This document shows positions 36,301 through 44,877 of a DNA stretch of 64,000 nucleotides, one piece after another. The notes beneath the pieces were generated by a model. It did not search any database. It worked only from the letters and a program-made list of their open reading frames with translations, and was not told where the DNA came from. This stretch comes from Euphorbia lathyris (taxonomy: Eukaryota > Streptophyta > Magnoliopsida > Malpighiales > Euphorbiaceae): positions 6,587,001-6,651,000 of the forward strand of contig NC_088916.1 of NCBI RefSeq assembly GCF_963576675.1, written 5' to 3'. Numbering within the stretch: position 1 is the first letter of the stretch; each line of letters opens with the position of its first letter. The position numbers and the translations under genes were made by a program.

Positions 36301-36549
36301 AATTCGAACTAAATTATACTGAAAATTAAGAAATTGAATGTCTTATACCTTGTTCGGATGTGGAATGAGGTGAGTTCCGACACTAAATTGAAAAGAATTA
36401 GCTAACTGAACAGGATTGAGTTGAGATGAAGGTAAACAGAAGCAGTTGTTCTTCCTTAGATTGCAATTTCTGGTTGGATTAGGAACTGAGGAGCAAAATA
36501 AAGGGTGGGTAGAACATGAAATTGAATCCCGCAGAATGGGAATTGCCAT
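30337..36549 (-). CDS. PBCP: PBCP-type protein phosphatase 2C (photosystem II core phosphatase), chloroplast
   Basis: Predicted to dephosphorylate photosystem II core subunits in the chloroplast, as Arabidopsis PBCP does. Ten exons (minus strand): 36549-36349, 36281-36202, 36108-36027, 34779-34709, 33465-33386, 33006-32909, 32315-32192, 32104-32022, 31837-31789, 30440-30337. All have GT-AG borders and matching phases, giving 323 aa. Residues 1-67 look like a transit peptide (Ser/Asn/Pro-rich). PP2C metal-binding motifs follow: VADGVSG (D90), NVGDCG (D163), MGSDGLFDNV (D221) and KLDDITVVV (D295). SPQEHYFDCPYQLSSE and GFDVPLWKKILGRKLTGGKL are hallmarks of PBCP relatives rather than other PP2Cs. 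Introns carry Mutator-like elements (31218-31715, lying between the last exons, and 33535-34106) and an LTR-like piece. It lies tail-to-tail with mitoferrin across 18.5 kb of inserts. The start is the only ATG before the targeting region; a tRNA-Gly lies 110 bp upstream. Confidence 0.92.
30890..31160. repeat. TIR-type repeat in PBCP intron 9
   Basis: 'GAAATAGTGCAATCTTAAG' and, reversed on the right side, 'AAATAATGCAATCTTAAGCC' form inverted arms, and 'TACAAATTTAG' occurs at both outer ends. Limits and target duplication were not resolved. Confidence 0.4.
31218..31715. mobile_element. Mutator-like TIR element 'GGGTAAATTACACCC', intronic
   Basis: 498 bp, with ends GGGTAAATTACACCCATGG and its reverse complement; arms of about 65 bp include 'GTCACTGAACTTTACCCA'. 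Exact 10-bp flanks TAAATTTCAA lie at 31208-31217 and 31716-31725. It sits in the last intron of PBCP. It is the best-preserved member of a family also seen at 39948, 40163 and 43429. Confidence 0.85.
32390..32868. repeat. TIR-type element in PBCP intron 6
   Basis: The left arm 'CCCCTAAAGCTATCCATTTT' and the right arm (reversed) 'CCCCTAAAGTTGACCATTTT' are inverted and continue through 'GGTCACTTTG' and 'GAGTGGTA'. No target duplication could be fixed, so the ends are approximate. Confidence 0.5.
33535..34106. mobile_element. Mutator-like TIR element in PBCP intron 4
   Basis: 572 bp, ending in GGGGATATGAT... and (reversed) GGGATAACAATC..., with arms sharing 'GAAGTGCGGATTT' and 'GCAAGATCARTTTTAGC'. 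An exact 9-bp duplication ATGGATAAA flanks it at 33526-33534 and 34107-34115. Confidence 0.82.
35070..35910. repeat. Repeat cluster in PBCP intron 3: GTTGCAYGGA family and an LTR-like piece
   Basis: The left end CTATGTTGCATGGATACG and the right end TGTGCAACATAG are inverted, and the inside has runs like GGAAACGGACAC. Between them, 35400-35800 has LTR-like features: ATCTATAAATAGTC, then 'CACACTGACTTAAGCATCTG', a sequence style found at the R/U5 region of plant gypsy LTRs. The order of insertions is not resolved. Confidence 0.4.
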
Positions 36550-36658
36550 TTCAGGCTCTCCTGCTGCAACTTTGCCGGATTGAAGTGTTTGAGGCTCGAA
36601 ATAACTTGAACAGACCTTCTAAGAGTTAAATATTATACTTATCGATTTTCTCTCAACA

Positions 36659-36729
36659 GCACCAGTGGTCTAGTGGTAGAATAGTACCCTGCCACGGTAC
36701 AGACCCGGGTTCGATTCCCGGCTGGTGCA
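36659..36729 (+). tRNA. tRNA-Gly (anticodon GCC)
   Basis: 71 nt with a 7-bp acceptor stem (GCACCAG/CTGGTGC), anticodon arm GTACC-CTGCCAC-GGTAC giving anticodon GCC, and a T arm CCGGG-TTCGATT-CCCGG that also forms the B box GGTTCGATTCC. The CCA end is not encoded, as in nuclear genes. A T5 run at about 36734 would stop Pol III. It lies 110 bp upstream of the PBCP start codon, on the opposite strand. Confidence 0.97.
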
Positions 36730-36879
36730 AGTTCGTTTTTAAATTTTTTAAGATTTCTTTTTTCTTTTATTCCCGCAAAAATTCATACCAGGCTCATCAT
36801 GATTCTATTTTTGTGGATTTTGCTCCTTATTTTTAATTTCAATATATTATTAAGCCTTTAATTTTTTATTTGTAGTCAT

Positions 36880-37390
36880 ATTTAACGTTTTGGATCAGGA
36901 ATAATTTTACGCCTAACGTCTAAAATTGTGTAATTTTACCCCTAACGTTGATAAATTGGATCAATTTCAGACATTATTATAAAACACATTTACTTTTGTT
37001 CCGTATTCTGTAGCAATTGCATAACAATTTGTTCTAAAAAAGGATTTCATGTTTTTTATAATTTAATAATAGGATTGAAGATTAATATTTATAAATTCGG
37101 TGAATTTTTTGAATTTTTTTATCTGTATCGTACAAAAAGATAGTATATTTTTTCACATCCCGACATATGTTTGTGATTTGTTACGGATAAAATGACGCAA
37201 GTGTAGATGACAAGATTCATGACCGAAAAGACAATTTAATGAATTATTTCCAAATTGACCCAATTTATCAACATTAGGGGTAAAATTGCTCATGACTTCC
37301 AACGTTAGAAGTAAAATTGCACAAATTTAGATGTTAGGGGTAAAATTACTCCTGACTCAAAATGTTAAGAGTATTTTTGTACCTTAACCC
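36880..37390. repeat. Dispersed inverted-arm repeat, copy 3
   Basis: Same family as 26690-27260: 'TTTACCCCTAACGTTGATAA' left and 'AACATTAGGGGTAAAATTGC' right, with a core containing 'CATGACCGAAAAGACA'. Confidence 0.6.
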
Positions 37391-38008
37391 TTATTAGAAT
37401 AATCAATTTTGAATATAAAAATCGGTTAACGGAACGTATTCATTTCATATGATTCGAAATTTACAGGAAAAGAAAATAACCTCCAATATTGACAGTAAAA
37501 AATAATTTCACTTTTAACATTCAAAATTAGGGATGACAACGGGTAAGGTACCTGCGGGTAATGCCAATTTCAAACTCTTATCCATTTAATTTTTAATTAC
37601 TCGTACCCGTCACATTATCCTAACGAATATACTTTTTACATCTCATACCCGTCCCATTTAATTCGCGAGTACCCTTATTCGTTAAGAACCAATGCATAAA
37701 ACAAAAAATATTACAAATTTAACAAAGTATAAACTTAATAAATCATCCATCTAAAAATTGAATAAATTGAACTTTAATCAATAAAAATAAAGTAGCTTAA
37801 TGGTCTCACCTAATGGTTGAATAACAAAAAACTAAGTTGTTAGTTGAGGCACGAATTTCCTAATCAATTTATCAAAGCCCACATCCTATTATCGGCTCGA
37901 CAGGAGCTTGCCAACTAGTAGTCTACATGGACTAATCATGTTATGAAAGGACATACGGTGACATCTAGCATCTCACTCCAATAAAAACCCAAAGTCAGTC
38001 ATCTTGCG

Positions 38009-38401
38009 TGTAACGTCGATGTAACTGTGTTCCAAGAAGGGGGATACTCCTCAATCGACTTTTTGCTTAGGAATAACGAGGGCTCGTGCATTTACGCTCT
38101 CCATGCTCCATTAGATGGTTTCTACAAGCATGCCCTACCTGAAGCCATAACCAGTCGTGAAACATTATAATGGATCAAGACCAACAATTACAACAATGTC
38201 TTTGTTCGCTCGGACTGCTCATCTGCAGTTCAAGCTATCAGTCAGACATCTCACCAGCTATCGTGTTTATATGATGTGATCTCTGATTATGTCTTGTTAA
38301 TTAGAGAATCAGGAAATGTTTCATTTTGTTTTGTTAAACGTTCAACGAACTCTACGACTCATTATCTTACCCGAGCTATGAGTTCTTTATCTATTCGTTG
38401 A
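38009..38401 (+). pseudogene. RNase H-like (RVT_3) fragment of a LINE or related gene
   Basis: A 131-codon frame reads CNVDVTVFQEGGYSSIDFLL, then EAITSRETL-stop-WIKTNNYNNVFVRSDC, then SAVQAISQTS and STTHYLTRAMSSLSIR. This is the plant RNase H-like domain seen at the end of LINE ORF2 and in 'putative non-LTR' fragments: 'E..AL.WL......V..ESDC...V..I' and 'R.AN..AH.LAR'. One in-frame TAA and the missing upstream part make it a pseudogene. Confidence 0.65.
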
Positions 38402-38559
38402 GGGAGGGTTTATCTCCCTCCATTTTTACTTTTTTTTTTCTTTTTTTTTTGTTGATTCCAATTAATAAAAGCGATTTTCTTAAAAACTAATCACCAAGTA
38501 TATGTCTTAAAAATAAAGGTTTAAATCCATTAAAATTAAAAATTAGAGACCTTAGATAA

Positions 38560-38735
38560 CTTATGAAGTGTAAATGACAAGATTTATGACCGAGAAGACA
38601 GTTTGGTGAATTATTTCTCAAACGGACTCAAATTATCAATGTTAAGTTAAAATTATTCTTGACTACAAACGTTACGGATAGAATTACATAATTTTAAACG
38701 TTGGGATAAAATTACTCATTTTTACACCTTTAACC
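38560..38735. repeat. Truncated dispersed repeat, copy 4
   Basis: Right arm only of the family at 26690: 'TTTATGACCGAGAAGACAGT' followed by degenerate 'AACGTTACGGATAGAATTAC' units. It ends about 80 bp before the start of the next gene, so it may contribute to its promoter or 5' UTR. Confidence 0.5.
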
Positions 38736-38815
38736 CTTAGATTTATTTTGGATCGTCTCTTACCTACTTGCGACTTGCGAGTCTTATTTTATCTTTTTCG
38801 ACGACATCTCTAGCC

Positions 38816-39401
38816 ATGAATGCTACCTCCATCTCTACTGCTGCTCCTGATCTCTCTCAAGGTGATTTTTCTTTCTCAAAAATAAAATTATAGCATCTCT
38901 ATTATGATCTTCATCAATCTGATTCATGTTGCAGATAACAACAGCGGAAGCGATTCCGACACAAATACTGATGTAGCGCCTCCGGCGGCTGAATACTACC
39001 AGCCGATCTCATCCATGGATGACGACGATGACTCGAGCCATGCCAACTCCGATGAAGAACACCGTAGTGATGTTGTGGAAAATGGAATTTCGTCTCTTCA
39101 TCTAAACGGCGACGTCGAGCAGAAGATGAGCAGCGACGATGAGGAGGAGGAGGAGGAGGAGGAGGAGGAGAGAATTGGAGAGGCGGATGATTCGGCGATT
39201 TCAAGGGCTTTTAGAGAGGATGAAAGTCGAAGAAATGCGCCTTTGTCGGCGGAGAATGCAACGCGAGTTAGGGAAGCAATGCGTGGGATCTCGTTTGGAG
39301 GATCGGTTCCTGATTGGATCGGTCGAGTTCCTGAGGATCAATGGCTCAATCATCTGCGCGGTTTGAGAGAAACGACCACCCAATCTTCCAACTTCCGGTG
39401 A
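38816..39401 (+). CDS. Acidic plant protein of unknown function, 170 aa
   Basis: Two exons, 38816-38861 and 38935-39401, with GT at 38862 and AG at 38933-38934. The junction codon is G|AT. The protein starts MNATSISTAAPDLSQDNN and is very acidic: D/S-rich at 16-60, a run of nine to ten Glu at about 95-105, then a compact C-terminal block SAENATRVREAMRGISFGG and VPDWIGRVPEDQWLNHLRGL that looks conserved rather than random. No known catalytic motif, signal peptide or membrane segment is visible. By gene order it may match Arabidopsis At1g07020, next to SLP1 and MIT2 (memory-based, unverified). The downstream ATG at 38904 in the intron would give a longer hydrophobic start (MIFINLIHVAD), which I consider less likely. 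Confidence 0.75.
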
Positions 39402-39947
39402 AATTTAATTTGTTTGTTGATGCTTTGGATGTATGGATTGTTGAGATCTTGAATGCCTAGCAAAGCAAATGAAATTAACTTTATTTTTCAGTGGAAGTAC
39501 TGCTAATTTCAGTCATGAATACTTAACCAGTGAAGTTAATTTTGTGTTAATTAGTTCTATAACATGATTGAAATTGAATTAAGCAAAAAGAATTTTGAGA
39601 TTTATGAACATTTTGATTCGTTTAGCACAGAAAGTTGTGTATTTTTGTGGATTAAGTCGTCAAAATAGTTTCAATGTAAAAGTTTTGGGTAAATTACACC
39701 GATGGCCTCTGATCTTTACCCATTCAAATTTGAACATTTCATTAATTAAAAATTATTATTGTCCCATACATATGTATTTTGCAAGTTTTTAAAGACAATA
39801 TAGTCCACACATACAAAACATCACAATTAGAGTAATTATTAGCAGAGATTTCATTTCAAAAAAAAAATTTCGTAAAATTAATGTATATCAATTTCTAAAT
39901 CTGTATCACTCCAAGAGAGTTAAAATGGCTATTTCTCAAAAACTTTT

Positions 39948-40077
39948 AGGGTAAATTACACCCATGGCTACTGATCTTTACCCATTTAACATTATGGCCA
40001 TACTGTTAAGAATTGAAGTTCAGTGACCACAATGTTAAATTGAGCAAAGTTCAGTGGCCATTGGTGTAATTTATCCT
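39948..40077. mobile_element. Short Mutator-like element at the palindrome centre
   Basis: About 130 bp, AGGGTAAATTACACCC... to ...GGTGTAATTTATCCT, containing 'GTTCAGTGACCACAATGTTA'. It is flanked by AAAACTTTT and AAAAGTTTT (8 of 9). The target is itself the palindrome centre, so the flanks could also be explained as palindrome arms. Confidence 0.55.
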
Positions 40078-40162
40078 AAAAGTTTTTGAGAAATAGCCAT
40101 TTTAGCTCTCCTGGATTCCAGATTTAGAAATTGATATACATTAATTTTATGAGTCAATCTCT

Positions 40163-41188
40163 GGGTAAATTACACGAATGGTATCTGAACTATACTTTAA
40201 TTCATACTTTGGTACCTAAATTACACTTTGTTATAAAAATATACCTCAAATAAAGGTGGCCGGATAATTTAATACAATTAACAGGTCATCACCGGTAAAC
40301 ACGAGAATTTGACCTTTTTTTATAAAATTGACCAATTTTTTCCTCTTTCTTTCAATTTCTTTTTCTCTCTTCACAGCCATGGAAACCACTCCTCTCCTTC
40401 TCTTCATCCCCTCCTGTACCATTAATTATCCAGAATCAGCAGCGACAGATTTAAGAACAATCAAATCCAAGAAGATTTTTTCAGTTTTATCCTAAATAAT
40501 TGAGACTTTATTTGTAAACCAGAACAAGGATATACTGATCCAGATCGCCATTAAAGCCGCTCGTGACAGCTGAATCGCCGGTGTGTATCGCCTTTTGCAA
40601 GGTTAACCCACTGTAGAAAAAGAAGGAAAAGAAGAAGGATACAGCAAAAGAAGATGGAATGGAAACACACTTGCAGGAAAAAAAAGACAGAAACGTGTTT
40701 CATCAAGAAGTCTCCACCATTTTTGAGACTCAATGCATTTAACAAACGTTTAAACTACTGCCTTTGATTGCATATATTGAAGTCTGCATTTTACACCTGA
40801 TTTGAAGATTCAATGCATAACAGAGCCATTAGAAGGTTAATAGCGAATCTAAAAGATGTAATCCATCCATGGAAGGAGAGAAAAAAAATTAGAGAGAGAG
40901 AGGGTGAATGAAATCGAAGGGAGGAGAGAGAGAGCAAATGATATCAAAGAGAGAAAGAGAGTGAATGAGATGGTAGCAAGAAGTAAGGGTAATTTTGTCT
41001 TCTTAAGTTAGTTGAGGGTAAAGTGGGTCCCAATATTTGTGTAAAATACGTTGACCGATTAGTGACTGGCTAAATGCATTAAATTGTCCAATCACCAATA
41101 CTTGAGGTATATTTTTAAGACAAAATATAATTTAAGTATCAAAGTGTGAAATGAGGTAAAAGTCAGGTACCATTGGTGTAATTTACTC
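40163..41188. mobile_element. Mutator-like TIR element, 1.03 kb
   Basis: Ends GGGTAAATTACACGAATGGT and, reversed, GAGTAAATTACACCAATGGT; arms stay similar for about 100 bp. An exact 10-bp duplication GTCAATCTCT lies at 40153-40162 and 41189-41198. Removing it rejoins the right arm of the surrounding palindrome. The interior has no recognisable gene, although a captured fragment cannot be excluded. Confidence 0.82.
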
Positions 41189-42386
41189 GTCAATCTCTGC
41201 TAATAATTTTTATTTTTTTGAAATGAAATCTCTGCTAATAATTACTCTAATTGTGATGTTTTGTATATGTGGACTATATTGTCTTTAAAAACTTGCAAAA
41301 TATGTATGGGACAATAATAATTTTTAATGAAATGTTCAAATTTGCAAATTGCATGGACCAAATATACATATTTGTATGTTTTTAAATCAAGAAATCAATA
41401 TAGTAAAATCAGAATGATTAAGACTGTCAAAATGCTTTTTGCCTTAAATTTCAAGTATTGACTGAATCTACTAAAATCAGAATAGTGTCAAAATGTTTCA
41501 TTTTTGCCTTAAATTTCAAGTATCTATTCCACTGTTTATCAAGGCATAAGATTTAGTTTCAAGTATCTATTCTATTCCTGTTTATCAAGGCATAAGATTT
41601 AGAGTATTCACTGAAACGGAATTTTGTAACTGTTTGGTTAAATTTATCAATATGTAAAATAAAATGTATGTAAAATATCTAATATTATGAACTTGTCTTA
41701 AATTAATCTATAAATGAAATTAAAAACTAAAAACTAATAAAAATAATCTAATTAAATCAATAAAAAAACTTTGTTCTTATAGAGATCGGAATAATGTCAA
41801 AGAAGAAACATGTTTTCTAAAAATAAAATAAAAAGATAATTTATCAAAATAAATACAAACAACTTTTTTATGAAAATTTTCAAAAACAAGCTTTTCATGC
41901 AAAGTTGTTTTATAAACGTAGTCAAACACTATATTTTCTACTATTTAGAATAAAAAGTTAAAAACAGTTCCGAAAGATTAAAACAAACACCCTTTTTACG
42001 TGTCAAAATAACAAATTTAGATCTAATTACACAATTTGCATAAGGAAAAAAGACCAACTCTATAAATAAACAACTTCACTTTTTTTATGCTCATATTTAT
42101 TCCTTTACATAAATGAAACCAACAATTTTATGTCTACAAATACATCCAAAGTTTGTAAAGAGTCCTCTAAGAATATTAGAAAAAGATGGGGCAGTAAAAA
42201 TAGTAACAAGTCTCTTGATACATGCTAATCTAAATTCAAAACTAAGCTGGGAAATAATGTAAAAAAAAAAAAAAAAAAAACCTCAGACTGCCGGGTTCTG
42301 CGAGAATAATTTAAGCTCCAAATGTATTTCTCTCTCAACCGAGAAAAATGTTCTCTACGAGTATAATCAATCCGTTACGCTGATCG

Positions 42387-44840
42387 TTAAGCACCTATGT
42401 TCTCAATTTCAGCTCCTTTGTTCATTCTCTTGACAATGCCAGCAATAACCTGTCAAAATTACTCCTCTTTTAAGCACAAATCTGAATGCAATCTCAAGGT
42501 ACTATGGTCGAATGACCTCGTATCATCGTATTTAAGACGAGTCGTGAAGATAAATTATACCTTTCCTGGTCCTAATTCATAACTCTTCTCCAGTCCTTTG
42601 TCTAGAAGGGTTTTTACTGTTGTTTCCCATTGAACAGGAGAAGTCACCTACAATAATTTTAATCCGTGTCAATCGATAAATGGATCTCTTAAGGCATACC
42701 CAGTAAGACTTACAACTTATAAGTAAGCCAGATATGGAGCTTTAATAGGGAAAAAAAGTTCCGTAGCTTACTTGGCGTGCCAATATCTTCTTGATTGTGG
42801 CAGGATCTGCATGTGGCTGAGCATCAACATTGGATATAACAGGTATCCGTGGAGATTTAATCTCGGTTGCTGCTAATGCAGCTTCCAATCTTGAGACAGC
42901 AGGTTCCATGTAACTGGTGTGGAAAGCACCAGCAACAGCTAGCCGTACCTAAAATGATCCGAATGCATTCTTATTGACGATAAAAAAAATATGGCAACGG
43001 AGAGGGAAATTGTGAGTTGATTAGGCAATTACCGCCATACGAGCTTTAAAAGACTTCGCCTTAGCTTGTACAGCTTCAATTCCCTTCAGACCTCCAGAAA
43101 CAGCATAATTCCCCTGCCGAAGTTAAATTATTTGTTAAGCGAAAAACAAAACCAGGTGAAGCAGCAGTTCTTCGAGTTTCTGGGTATGAAGGAAATTACA
43201 GGACATAAATAATTTGCAATCTGAACTCTATCAACTTCGTCAACTTCTTCATTGGCTGCGTCACATAACTGTTGAACTTTGTCGGAGTCCAGTCCTATTA
43301 TACTGACCATGGCACCTTCTGCAGCATCAGCAGCTTTCTGAAGAAAAATAGAATCACACATAACAATCATTAGTATTGGATGTCATCACTTTCTCAAACC
43401 GTGGATATATAAATAAACCATAATTAACGGGTAAATTACACCCATGGCCCACGAACTTTGCACTTACTTTCATTATGGCCTATGAACTTCAAAACTGGAT
43501 TATGACCCATTAACTTTGCACTTTACTAACATAATGGCTCTTTTAGATGTTGTTTGGTTAAGAGAGAGAAAATGGTTCTTAAAAATGGTGATTGGAAAAT
43601 AAAAAATTGTGGTTCCATGGAAAATGTGGTTCTAAACAACTTTAAGTTTTGGACTTTTCCATTTTGAGATTGTCATTAGTCATTTCGACTTCAAAAGTAA
43701 AAGGGGTCATTATGTTAGTAAAGTGCAAAGTTCATAGACCATAATGTCTAGTTTTGAAGTTCAGGAGCCATAATAAAAGTAAGTGCAAAGTTCAGGGGCC
43801 ATGAGTGTAATTTACCCCATCATTAACCAGCTAATATTGCTTTCCTGCATGGCTTCACCCCTCAATTTGACCAACTTGAGTCCGTCCTCAAAGCTTATAA
43901 TAGAAAAAAAAAAGACATCAATTAGACGTAAAAAAAATCAAAAAGAAAAAAATAAACAGTTGGTTATGTGTTGTCTATTTGCTATTTCAGCTTCCACTAA
44001 AAAACAGGGAGTTAACAAACAAGATGAGATTCTAATGCAGAAAATAGAAATCAATCAAGTCATTCAGCAATCAAATCTTCCACAGGCATGCTTTGGCTCA
44101 TTCAAGGAGCTCACAAACGAGTTGCGCAAATTCAACCATTCGGTTTTGTTTATGGTTTTAATTGGTTTAATATTTTAAACTAGTTCAGATGCGAACCTGA
44201 AAGCTCCAGCAAATGCTAGAGCAGTATACTCTCCCAAGCTGAGACCACATGTCACATCAACAGAATCAATTATCTGCTGGCCTCCATCACGAGCTCGGAG
44301 CAACTCAATTGCAGCAAGACTAGTGACATAAATTGCAGGCTGCAGGAATGCAAAATTAGGCGTGGGTCAAGAGCCAACTATAGATTTTTAATTGGAAATA
44401 ATTGTTCCATAACAATGATTAACATTTTAACATCAACAGCAACGATGACAGCGACAAGCACCAAAAAGAAAATCCAAAAGCTTGTGCTTTTTTCATTCTT
44501 AACATGTTATTGATTAAATTTTTTGTCCATGCTAGAAGTAGAAAAGCAAAAAATTTGCTTTATTTGGTACTATTTAATAATATAACTACTAAAGATAACA
44601 AATTTAATAAAAAGGAAACCCTAATATCACAAGAAGAGACCCAAAGAATGCATATTGAAATTGAAAAGAGCAGTTTCAGAATGAGATGCATGTTGCACGG
44701 AAACGCAAACTGAAACCGAAATGGACACCACAACTGTGCTTGTAAATAATACAAGAAATTGAAACATGGAGGAAACGTGTAAATAATAAAAATGCAGGGC
44801 GATATTTTATACTATTTAAAATTATAAGGGTGCATTTGTA

Positions 44841-44877
<37 letters not shown>

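Larger units (their letters stand above)
39686..41370. repeat. Large broken palindrome with two inserted TIR elements
   Basis: Left arm (about 39725-39947) reappears inverted as 40078-40152 plus about 41199-41345 (for example 'TATGTATTTTGCAAGTTTTT' against 'AAAAACTTGCAAAATATGTA'). One Mutator-like element (39948-40077) sits at the palindrome centre and another (40163-41188) in the right arm. The left boundary carries a third partial GGGTAAATTACACC terminus at 39689. Confidence 0.7.

Noticed and set aside
38914..39204. Minus-strand frame with a poly-Pro tract opposite the acidic gene
   Set aside because: It is the complement of the Glu-codon run (GAG repeats read as CTC/TCC) and has no splice or start support.
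40330..40960. Captured gene fragment inside the 1.03-kb Mutator-like element (Pack-MULE)
   Set aside because: The inside has a C/T-rich and GAGAGA-rich stretch and a short frame but nothing I can assign to a known gene.
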